DNA from: UKL13-2 sp044228625
GTDB taxonomy: Bacteria > Pseudomonadota > Gammaproteobacteria > Burkholderiales > Usitatibacteraceae
DNA: 16,492 nucleotides
Assembly (NCBI GenBank): GCA_044228625.1
Contig: JBGAUM010000079.1
Span: forward strand, 1-16,492
Reading direction: 5' to 3'
This document shows positions 7,188-14,343 of the stretch, one piece after another. The notes below the pieces were generated by a model. It had not been told where the DNA came from. It did no database searches and saw only the letters and a list, made by a program, of their open reading frames with translations. Within the stretch, counting starts at the first letter, position 1. Each line of letters starts with the position of its first letter. The translations under genes and the position numbers were made by a program.

Positions 7188-7826
7188 ATGATCAAGCTTT
7201 ACTACTCTCCCGGCGCCTGCTCGCTGGCTCCCCACATTGTTTTGGAGGAACTCGGCATTGCCTACGACTCCGTATTGGTGTCGTTGAAGGATGGCGAGCA
7301 CAAGAAGGCCGATTTCCTGAAAGTGAATCCCAAGGCGCGCGTTCCAGTCCTGAACGTCGATGGCAAGATCATGACCGAATGCGTGGCCATCCTGACTTAC
7401 CTGGGCGGCGGCTTTGCCGACCGCGGCCTGTGGCCCAAGGATACGTGGCGCCAATGCGAAGCCATCTCGTTGATGAGCTGGCTGTCCAACACCGTGCATG
7501 TGGCGTTTGCGGGGATCTTTCGTCCGGAACGTTACGCGGAGGACGCCGCCGTTCATCCGCAGCTCAAGGCAACGGCGATGTCGAATCTGGACAAGTACTT
7601 TGCCGACATCGAAAAACTGCTCACGGGCAAGACGTTCGCCATGGGTGGCCAGTACACCGTGGTCGATCCGTTCTTCCTGGTGTTCTATCGCTGGGGGAAC
7701 CGCATCGGAATCCCGATGAAGGATCGTTACCCGATCTGGACCAAGCATGCCCAGCGCGTGGCGTCGCGTCCGACGGTCAAGCGGGTCTTTGAAGCCGAAG
7801 GCATCACCATCGACGGCGTGGCGTAA
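7188..7826 (+). CDS. glutathione S-transferase, beta-class-like
   Basis: A cytosolic enzyme that conjugates or exchanges glutathione on electrophiles, or protects thiols. It is 212 residues, typical for the family. The thioredoxin-like domain opens with KLYYSPGACSLAPHIVLEE; C11 is the beta-class catalytic cysteine. NPKARVPVL (48-55) holds the cis-proline P53 that contacts glutathione, and MTECVAILTYL (62-72) contains the glutathione-binding acidic residue E64. The helical C-terminal domain (about 85-205) has TVVDPFFLVF with D160 at the N-capping box. GAGG at 7179-7182 fits the ATG. It is 39 bases after the reductase on the same strand, so co-transcription is likely. It is the last gene of this plus-strand block, converging with the kinase gene, and its physiological substrate is unknown. 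Confidence 0.9.
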   Translation: MIKLYYSPGACSLAPHIVLEELGIAYDSVLVSLKDGEHKKADFLKVNPKARVPVLNVDGKIMTECVAILTYLGGGFADRGLWPKDTWRQCEAISLMSWLSNTVHVAFAGIFRPERYAEDAAVHPQLKATAMSNLDKYFADIEKLLTGKTFAMGGQYTVVDPFFLVFYRWGNRIGIPMKDRYPIWTKHAQRVASRPTVKRVFEAEGITIDGVA

Positions 7827-7886
7827 ACCGCCCGCCGGCTTGGCCTGCTCCGAGGCAATCCACCATTGGGATGCGGGCTGTTTTCC

Positions 7887-9350
7887 TTAGCCCGGCGCGG
7901 TCGCCGCGGCGCTGTTGACGCCGCCCACTCGAACCACGTGAACGCTGCAATGCGCATTGGCCGTCACGCTTGACGCGGTCGATCGCCACCACGCCATCGC
8001 GGCCTCGCTCGGGGCCGGCGCCCCCAACACGATGAGGTTGACGTGATTGGCGGCTGCAAATTCGAGGATCGACTCTGCAGGAGTCGTCGATTCGATCACA
8101 TGGAAGGTCACGCGCTCCGGGGGCAAGCCCATCGGTTCCATCCAGTTTTTCAGGCGCACCTTGTGAATGAGCTGTAAACCGGATGAACTGGTTTCGACTG
8201 GACGCTCCTCGTCGATGGATGCCGGCGGCACGACCGACAGGCAAATCATCCGAAACTCGAGGTTGAGTGAGGCCATTCGCCGCGTCGTCCATTGCAGGGC
8301 CGCATGCCGCGGGTCCTCCGGATGCGAGGTGTCCACCGCCACCATGATCACCGGCGCGCGATCGACCAGTACGCGCGGTTTGGCCGGCATCGGCTGGCGC
8401 TCTTCGCGCGAACGCATCCAGAGCCTGAATTGCGTCCCGAATCCCGGCCGTTCCGTGCGCGCTGCACGGGGAGTCAATGCCACTTGGTCGGGGTGCCGGA
8501 GATCGAACGCAATGTGCGCCGCACTCTGATAGCGAACGGCAGGATCCGGTTCCAGGCACCGCAGGATCACCTCCTGAAGCCAGGGGGGCATCTCCGGCGC
8601 CCGCGCACGGGGCGGAATGACGGCGGCCCACAGCCGGTTGCGCATCGCAGACTCGGTTTGCGGCGTTCCAAAGGGCAGGCGATCCGTGGCCAATTGATAA
8701 AGCACCACCCCCAATGCGAACAGGTCACCGCGCGGATCGTCCCGTGAACCGCCGATCTGCTCCGGGGACACATAAGGGGCGGAGCCCGCCAGGAAGCGGC
8801 GCTCTTCCGTGAGCAGGTCCGGTAGATGCGCGTGGTGCGCAAACCCAAGATCGAGCAGCACGGCACTTCCGTCGGGGCGCATGATCACGTTGGCAGGCTT
8901 GAGGTCATGGTGAATCACATCCTGCTGGTGCAGCGCATGCACGGCGTCCGCCAGTGCCGCGCCGATGTCGACCACCTTCGCCGTTGGGAGGGGTGCCGCT
9001 CGCGCCAGCTCAAGCAACGAGGTTCCGTCGATCCACTCCATGGTGAGGTGAGGCAGCTTGGCAAGATCGCCAGCCGCGACAAAGCGGGGCACATGACGCC
9101 CGGCCAGCATGGGCAGGATCATGGCCTCCATTTCAAATCCCAGAATGCTTTCGGCAGGCTGACCCGCGCCGACGCGCGGGATCTTCATCAGCAACGGAAA
9201 TCCCGGATCGTCGCGCCCGACCACATCCACACGATAGAGCAAGGCCGTACCGCCCTCCCCCACTGAGGTCCCAAGTCGAAACCCGTCAATCGTCACCCCG
9301 GTGCGGATTTCAACGGGCGTCGCGGACGTGTTTGCAAAGTCAGATACCAT
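7887..9350 (-). CDS. serine/threonine protein kinase fused to a UspA-like domain
   Basis: A probable cytosolic protein kinase of 487 residues with a C-terminal universal-stress domain. The kinase domain spans about 18-285: glycine loop VGEGGTALLY (30-39), ATP-anchoring K56 in LLMKIPR, helix-C glutamate E73 or E75, and catalytic loop IHHDLKPANV with D149, K151 and N154. The metal site is DLG (D167), the activation segment ends SPEQ (195-198), and D209 lies in the RGDLFALG helix. The usual HRD arginine is histidine (H148). After a basic linker, residues 333-475 resemble UspA (APVIMVAVD start, NLIVLG strand, SVHVVRV end), but the GxxG ATP-loop is eroded to GAPAPSEA. There is no membrane helix or extracellular sensor. 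The ATG at 9350 overlaps the upstream phosphoesterase stop by 11 bases, with GGTGG just upstream; an earlier frame start would be inside that gene. Targets are unknown. Confidence 0.88.
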   Translation of the reverse strand: MVSDFANTSATPVEIRTGVTIDGFRLGTSVGEGGTALLYRVDVVGRDDPGFPLLMKIPRVGAGQPAESILGFEMEAMILPMLAGRHVPRFVAAGDLAKLPHLTMEWIDGTSLLELARAAPLPTAKVVDIGAALADAVHALHQQDVIHHDLKPANVIMRPDGSAVLLDLGFAHHAHLPDLLTEERRFLAGSAPYVSPEQIGGSRDDPRGDLFALGVVLYQLATDRLPFGTPQTESAMRNRLWAAVIPPRARAPEMPPWLQEVILRCLEPDPAVRYQSAAHIAFDLRHPDQVALTPRAARTERPGFGTQFRLWMRSREERQPMPAKPRVLVDRAPVIMVAVDTSHPEDPRHAALQWTTRRMASLNLEFRMICLSVVPPASIDEERPVETSSSGLQLIHKVRLKNWMEPMGLPPERVTFHVIESTTPAESILEFAAANHVNLIVLGAPAPSEAAMAWWRSTASSVTANAHCSVHVVRVGGVNSAAATAPG

Positions 9351-10080
9351 GTTCCACCCGATAGGCCAGCGATTCGGGGAGCCCTGCGTCGCGGATGCGC
9401 TGCGCCGCGGCCCGATGGTCGTAAGACACGCGATGGAATACGAGGGAGGGACGTGCACTGTCGTACACCGCGAATGAGGCCGCGGGGTTGCGGTCGCGGG
9501 GCTGGCCCACCGAGCCAACCAGCGCCACCCATTTGCGATGGTGCGGAACGGGAATGGGGATCCCCGGTGTCGGCACCAGCAGGTTCATCTTTTGGTCGCG
9601 CGTCCCAAAGTACAACCGCTGCTCGTGCACGTGGCCGCAAAACGAAACCGGGCGCCCGCCCGCCATGGCACAGCGCCACGCCGCTTCGGCACTGTCCAGG
9701 TAGGGGTATCGCTCGGGCCGGTCCGCGGATCCGTGCACGTAACAGCAATCCTTGTCACGCTCGACCAGCGGCAGGTTCTTCAGGAAAGCGCGCTGTGGGG
9801 CCGTCAATCCGTGGCGCGCATGGGCGACCCCTGCGCGCGCCATTTCGTTCAAGTACGACGCTTCGCCATCGATGGCTTCATCGTGATTCCCGCGCACCGC
9901 CAGCGATCCACGGTCGACCATGTCCATTGCAAGTTCAACCACGCGTGCGGAATCTGCGCCATAGCCGACCAAATCCCCCAGGAACACGTGGCGATCAACG
10001 CCGCGCGCGCGAATCGCGGCCAGGCACGCCTCCAGCGCATGGAAGTTTCCATGAATGTCGGCCAGCAGGGCTACGCGCAT
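9340..10080 (-). CDS. calcineurin-like metallophosphoesterase
   Basis: A two-metal phosphoesterase of the YfcE/MJ0936-like group, 246 residues. The metal ligands appear in order: D8 and H10 (LLADIHGN), D36 (FLGDLVGYG), N65-H66 (RGNHDEA), H116 (YVHGS), H150 and H152 (CGHVHEQ). No signal peptide or membrane helix is seen, so it should be cytosolic. Candidate activities are protein phosphatase, phosphodiesterase or nucleotide hydrolase; sequence does not decide. The ATG at 10080 is chosen because family members begin MRVALLADIHG; it has no good Shine-Dalgarno, while an upstream TTG at 10134 would add 18 unconserved residues. It is first in a two-gene unit whose stop overlaps the kinase gene by 11 bases, which suggests the pair works together, possibly removing phosphate added by the kinase. 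Confidence 0.87.
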   Translation of the reverse strand: MRVALLADIHGNFHALEACLAAIRARGVDRHVFLGDLVGYGADSARVVELAMDMVDRGSLAVRGNHDEAIDGEASYLNEMARAGVAHARHGLTAPQRAFLKNLPLVERDKDCCYVHGSADRPERYPYLDSAEAAWRCAMAGGRPVSFCGHVHEQRLYFGTRDQKMNLLVPTPGIPIPVPHHRKWVALVGSVGQPRDRNPAASFAVYDSARPSLVFHRVSYDHRAAAQRIRDAGLPESLAYRVEHGI

Positions 10081-10209
10081 GGGGCTCGCAAGGGGTTGAC
10101 GTGGGGCCAGTCTAGAAGCCGCACCTGACGCCAAGCTTGCGGTGGATCAAATGCGCCCGAATGCTGGTGGGCGCTGCCGAAATACTTGTCGCCCAGATAA
10201 AACTCCCCA

Positions 10210-10255
10210 ACTGGCGTGCTTTCTGAGCCATTTTTGCCTCAAACGGCACGCCAGT
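10210..10255. promoter_or_regulatory. perfect 10-bp inverted repeat in a divergent spacer
   Basis: ACTGGCGTGC (10210-10219) and GCACGCCAGT (10246-10255) are exact reverse complements 26 bases apart. Inside, TGAG (10224-10227) pairs with CTCA (10238-10241), leaving 4-by-4 and 10-base loops. It lies between the phosphoesterase and hrpA starts, so it could be an operator seen by both promoters or an RNA hairpin in an hrpA leader. There is no adjacent T-tract on the plus strand. Confidence 0.45.
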
Positions 10256-10304
10256 CCTAGAGTTTTCCCACCGAATTCACCGTCGCAGCCGGACGATGCA
10301 CGCG

Positions 10305-10310
10305 TACAAT
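10305..10310 (+). promoter_or_regulatory. candidate -10 box for hrpA (TACAAT)
   Basis: TACAAT matches the sigma-70 -10 consensus at five of six positions and ends 9 bases before the chosen ATG at 10320. Transcription would begin at or almost at the start codon, giving a leaderless or near-leaderless mRNA. No good -35 box lies 16-18 bases upstream; the nearest, TTCACC at 10276-10281, is 23 bases away. An alternative pair further up is TTGCCT (10234-10239) with TAGAGT (10258-10263), 18 apart. Confidence 0.3.
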
Positions 10311-10319
10311 GCGCGCTCC

Positions 10320-13300
10320 ATGAAACCGGCCTCTCCCCCTCGCATCGACCTGACTGGCGTATTGCCGACCGACCGCGCCAAGCTGATCGCGCTGCAGCGC
10401 AAGGCCTTCGATCGCCCTGAGGATCAGAAAGACGAAGCGCTCAAGGCGCTTGAGCAAGCCGTGGGGGATGCACGCGCGAAGTTTGCGCAGCGCGAAACAC
10501 GCCGCGAAGGGCTCACGCAACCGGCGTTTGACGACGCGCTGCCGATTGCCGAGCGTCGCGCTGAAATTGCATCGTTGATCGACAAGCACCAGGTCGTGAT
10601 TGTCTGTGGTGAAACCGGATCCGGCAAAACCACCCAATTGCCCAAGATCTGCCTTTCGCTGGGTCGCGGCGCCCACGGCATGATCGGCTGCACACAGCCG
10701 CGCCGCATCGCCGCGCGCTCGCTGGCGACGCGCCTGGCCAAGGAACTCGGTGCCGCAGGCCAGCATGCCGTGGGGTACAAGATCCGCTTCAATGACCACA
10801 CGGACGACAACACCTTTGTGAAGGTCATGACGGACGGAATCCTGCTGGCCGAGACCCACAGCGACCGGAATCTCTCGCGGTACGACACGTTGATCATCGA
10901 TGAGGCGCACGAGCGCAGCCTCAATATCGATTTCCTGTTGGGTTACGTGAAGCGACTGCTGCCGAAACGGCCCGAATTGAAAGTGATTGTGACCTCGGCC
11001 ACAATCGACCCACAACGGTTCTCGCGGCACTTCTACGATGCGCCCATCATCGAGGTGTCCGGCCGCACCTACCCGGTGGAAGTGCGCTACCGTCCCGAAC
11101 ACCTTCTCGATGATTCGGACGATGAAGTGCCGATCGAGGATGCCGTGTCGCGCGCCGTCGATGAGGTGTTCATGGATTCGCGGGAGGGCGACCTCCTGGT
11201 GTTCTTGCCGGGTGAACGCGAGATTCGCGACACCGCCGAGTCATTGCGAAAACATTCGTTCGGCAAGTCACGCGCCGCCCTGCACGGCAACGTGGAAGTG
11301 CTGCCGCTATATTCGCGCTTGTCGAATGCCGAACAGGATCGCGTCTTTCATTCCTCCGGCAAGCGGCGCATCGTGCTGGCCACCAATGTGGCGGAGACCT
11401 CGCTCACGGTGCCGGGCATCAAGTATGTGATTGATGCCGGGTTGGCGCGCATCAAGCGCTACAGCGCGCGGAGCAAGATCAACCAGTTGCAGATTGAGCC
11501 GATCTCGCAGGCGTCGGCGAAACAACGTGCCGGCCGATGTGGCCGGGTGGCGGCCGGCATCGCGATCCGCCTCTACGCCGAGGAGGAGTTGGTTGCACGT
11601 CCGGAGTTCACCACCCCGGAGATCCTTCGCACCTCGCTTGCCGACGTGATCCTGCGAATGAAGTCCCTCGGACTGGGCGACATCACCGAGTTTCCTTTCG
11701 TGGAGCCGCCGGCGCCGCGCATGATCGAGGACGGATACCGCCAGCTGTTCGAACTCGGCGCCGTCGATGTCATGAAGAACCTGACACCGCTGGGGCGCCA
11801 GTTGGCAAAGTTTCCCGTCGATCCCGCCATCGCGCGCATGCTGGTGGCGGCCCATGACGGGGGCGTCTTGCACGATGTGCTGATCATCGCGGCAGCCTTG
11901 TCAGTCCAGGACCCCCGCTTGCGCCCGCATGACAAGCAACAGGAGGCGATGCTGGCCCACGAAAAGTTTGCCCATCCAAGCTCCGAATTCCTCGCGTGGG
12001 TGCACTTGTGGAATTTTGTCGAGGAGGCATGGAAACACAAAAAGTCGAACCGGAAGTTCGATGAGCTGCTGCACCAGAATTTCATTTCGCCGCTGCGTGT
12101 GCGCGAGTGGCGGGACGTCCACGCGCAGCTGGCCGAGGTCTGTGCCTCGGTCGGTTTCAACGTGCAACGCGCCGCGGATTCCCTTGCGGCCCCGCTGCCG
12201 GGGCCCAACACTGCATCGCGCGACACCGCTTACGAAGCCGTTCACCGGGCCCTCCTCACGGGCCTCATCACGAACGTGGGTACCAAGGCGCACGAGGGAG
12301 ACCACTACATCGGCCCCCGTGCATTGACCTTTTACCTCCCCAAGCGCTTGCGGGAGCACGCCGCGCAAAGGGAAAAGCGGCTCAAGTGGCTCATGGCGGC
12401 GGAACTGACCGAAACGACACGGGTCTATGCGCGAACCGTGGCCGCCATCGAACCGGAGTGGATCGAGGCGATCGCGCCCCACCTCCTCGCCCGCAATGCC
12501 TTTGACCCGCACTGGGAGCGCAAGAGCGGCCAGGTCGTCGCGTTTGAGCAGGTTTCCCTCTACGGCCTCATCGTCAACCCCAGGCGGCGCGTGCACTACG
12601 GTGCCATCGATGCCAGGCACGCGCGTGAAATCTTCATCCGTCAGGGATTGGCCACCGGTGAAATCGATACCCGCGGAGAATTCCTGCTCCACAACCTGAA
12701 GCTGGTCGGCGAGGTGGAGGAAATCGAGGCAAAGGCGCGTCGCCAGGACATCCTGATCGACGAGGACGAACTCTTTGCGCTCTACGATGCGGTGATTCCG
12801 GCGGACGTCCACAACGCCGCCGGTTTCGAGCGCTGGCGCAAGGAGGCGGAAAAAGACAACCCGAAAGTCCTCAAATTCGAGCGCGACCAGTTCATGCGTC
12901 GCGGCGCAGGGGAGGTGACGTTCGAGCTTTATCCGCGATCGCTGAAATTGCCCGGGATGGAATTCCCCCTGTCGTACAGATTCGAGCCCGGCCATGTCCT
13001 CGATGGCGTGACCGTGACCCTGCCCGTTTCCGTGGTGAACCAGGTCAACGCGCACCGCTTCGACTGGCTCACGCCAGGATTGTTGCGCGAAAAAGTGGGG
13101 TTGCTGATGAAGTCCCTGCCCCAGCGGTTTCGCAGCCAACTGGTGCCCTTGCCGGAGTCGGTCACCGATTTTCTCGACCATGCCATGCGCGGTGCGGGCA
13201 TGCATGACCTGTCGTCTGCCAAAACACCCTTGGTCGATGCGCTGACAGAATTCCTGGCGCAGCACCGCGGCATGGTGGTGGCTCGCGACGACTGGGATCC

Positions 13301-14336
13301 CACCCGCCTCCCGGCCTACCTCACCATGAACGTGCGCGTCGTGGATGCCGATGGCAAGGAACTCACGATGTCGCGCGACTTTGCGTCCATTCGCACGGAG
13401 TATGCCGAGCAGTCGCGGACCGTATTTTCGACACTCCACTCGAATCGACTGGAACGCGACGGCTTGGTGCGCTGGGATTTCGACGACCTTCCGGAGACCG
13501 TGAACTTCGAAAGGAACCGCGTGCGCTACGACGGTTTCCCCGCCCTGACCGATGACGGAGCGTCGTGCTCGATCAAGATCTTCGACGAACGCGAGGCGGC
13601 ACGCCAGTCGCATCGAGAAGGATTGGCGCGCCTGGCCATGCTCGAGCATCATGAGCAATCGCGGTTCTTGTCGAAAAGTTTCAAGTTTTCGCCGGTCGCC
13701 GCGTTCCAGTTCGTCCACTTCTTTCCGGATACCAAGAACCATGCCCAGGATGCACTGCGCGAGGAAATCACATTTGCTGCGTTTGTAGCCGCATTCGTGG
13801 ATGACGTCATGGAACGTACCGGCCAGGACATCCGCACTGCGCAGGCGTTTGCGGCAGCCCGCTCGGAAGGCAAAGCCCATGTCAATGAGCGCGCGCATCA
13901 GTTGGCACGCGCGCTGGAGGAAGCACTGATCACTGTCGCCGCCGTGCGCGAAAAACTGGCCGACCGGTACATCAAGAACTGGGAGCACATCGGGCCTGAC
14001 ATCGAATCCCAGCTGGCGATGTTGTTCGCACCGCGTTTCCTGCGCGCGGTGCCTGCAAGTCAATTGCTTCATTACCCGCGGTACGTGAAGGCGATTGCGT
14101 TCCGGCTCGACAAGGCCAAGGCCGGCGGCATGGAACGCGACCTGGACAGCCACAAGCAACTCCGGCCACTATGGCAGAATGTTCTTCAACTGCCGGATCC
14201 TGCCGAGCCTGCGAGTGCGCGCTTTCGCTGGTTGGTCGAGGAGTTGCGCGTGTCGCTGTACGCGCAGGAGCTTCGAACGCCCTACCCGGTCAGCGTCAAG
14301 CGTGCAACAAAGGCCTGGGAAGACATGCAATCCTGA
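10320..14336 (+). CDS. hrpA: ATP-dependent RNA helicase HrpA (DEAH box)
   Basis: A cytosolic DEAH-box RNA helicase involved in mRNA processing and rescue of stalled ribosomes in E. coli. It is 1338 residues, close to the E. coli length of about 1300. Motif I is GETGSGKTTQLPK (from G97, K103-T104), motif Ia TQPRRIAA, motif II DEAHE (D194-H197), motif III SAT (226-228), motif V NVAETSLTVPGIKYVIDAG, and motif VI QRAGRCGR (402-409). A winged-helix/HA2 region follows (about 440-530), then an OB-like fold near 645-690 (LLTGLITNVG, YIGPRALTFYLP) and the long HrpA-specific C-terminal region (DUF3418). The ATG at 10320 gives MKPASPPRIDLTGV; neither it nor the ATG at 10296 has a clear Shine-Dalgarno. 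It is followed after 7 bases by the aminotransferase gene, probably co-transcribed. The frame is intact. Confidence 0.95.
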   Translation: MKPASPPRIDLTGVLPTDRAKLIALQRKAFDRPEDQKDEALKALEQAVGDARAKFAQRETRREGLTQPAFDDALPIAERRAEIASLIDKHQVVIVCGETGSGKTTQLPKICLSLGRGAHGMIGCTQPRRIAARSLATRLAKELGAAGQHAVGYKIRFNDHTDDNTFVKVMTDGILLAETHSDRNLSRYDTLIIDEAHERSLNIDFLLGYVKRLLPKRPELKVIVTSATIDPQRFSRHFYDAPIIEVSGRTYPVEVRYRPEHLLDDSDDEVPIEDAVSRAVDEVFMDSREGDLLVFLPGEREIRDTAESLRKHSFGKSRAALHGNVEVLPLYSRLSNAEQDRVFHSSGKRRIVLATNVAETSLTVPGIKYVIDAGLARIKRYSARSKINQLQIEPISQASAKQRAGRCGRVAAGIAIRLYAEEELVARPEFTTPEILRTSLADVILRMKSLGLGDITEFPFVEPPAPRMIEDGYRQLFELGAVDVMKNLTPLGRQLAKFPVDPAIARMLVAAHDGGVLHDVLIIAAALSVQDPRLRPHDKQQEAMLAHEKFAHPSSEFLAWVHLWNFVEEAWKHKKSNRKFDELLHQNFISPLRVREWRDVHAQLAEVCASVGFNVQRAADSLAAPLPGPNTASRDTAYEAVHRALLTGLITNVGTKAHEGDHYIGPRALTFYLPKRLREHAAQREKRLKWLMAAELTETTRVYARTVAAIEPEWIEAIAPHLLARNAFDPHWERKSGQVVAFEQVSLYGLIVNPRRRVHYGAIDARHAREIFIRQGLATGEIDTRGEFLLHNLKLVGEVEEIEAKARRQDILIDEDELFALYDAVIPADVHNAAGFERWRKEAEKDNPKVLKFERDQFMRRGAGEVTFELYPRSLKLPGMEFPLSYRFEPGHVLDGVTVTLPVSVVNQVNAHRFDWLTPGLLREKVGLLMKSLPQRFRSQLVPLPESVTDFLDHAMRGAGMHDLSSAKTPLVDALTEFLAQHRGMVVARDDWDPTRLPAYLTMNVRVVDADGKELTMSRDFASIRTEYAEQSRTVFSTLHSNRLERDGLVRWDFDDLPETVNFERNRVRYDGFPALTDDGASCSIKIFDEREAARQSHREGLARLAMLEHHEQSRFLSKSFKFSPVAAFQFVHFFPDTKNHAQDALREEITFAAFVAAFVDDVMERTGQDIRTAQAFAAARSEGKAHVNERAHQLARALEEALITVAAVREKLADRYIKNWEHIGPDIESQLAMLFAPRFLRAVPASQLLHYPRYVKAIAFRLDKAKAGGMERDLDSHKQLRPLWQNVLQLPDPAEPASARFRWLVEELRVSLYAQELRTPYPVSVKRATKAWEDMQS

Positions 14337-14343
14337 AGCATCC

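Noticed and set aside
7827..7886. Terminator between the converging GST and kinase genes.
   Set aside because: Only a 5-bp GGGCT/AGCCC match spanning the kinase stop is present, with a short T-run inside its loop, too weak to call.
9351..9518. N-terminal extension of the kinase by 56 residues.
   Set aside because: The extra part lies wholly inside the phosphoesterase gene, is low-complexity, and the kinase fold starts shortly after the ATG at 9350.
11901..14159. A 752-codon open frame on the minus strand opposite hrpA.
   Set aside because: It is a by-product of GC-rich codon use in hrpA; it has no ribosome site, no recognisable domain, and the hrpA frame shows all helicase motifs.
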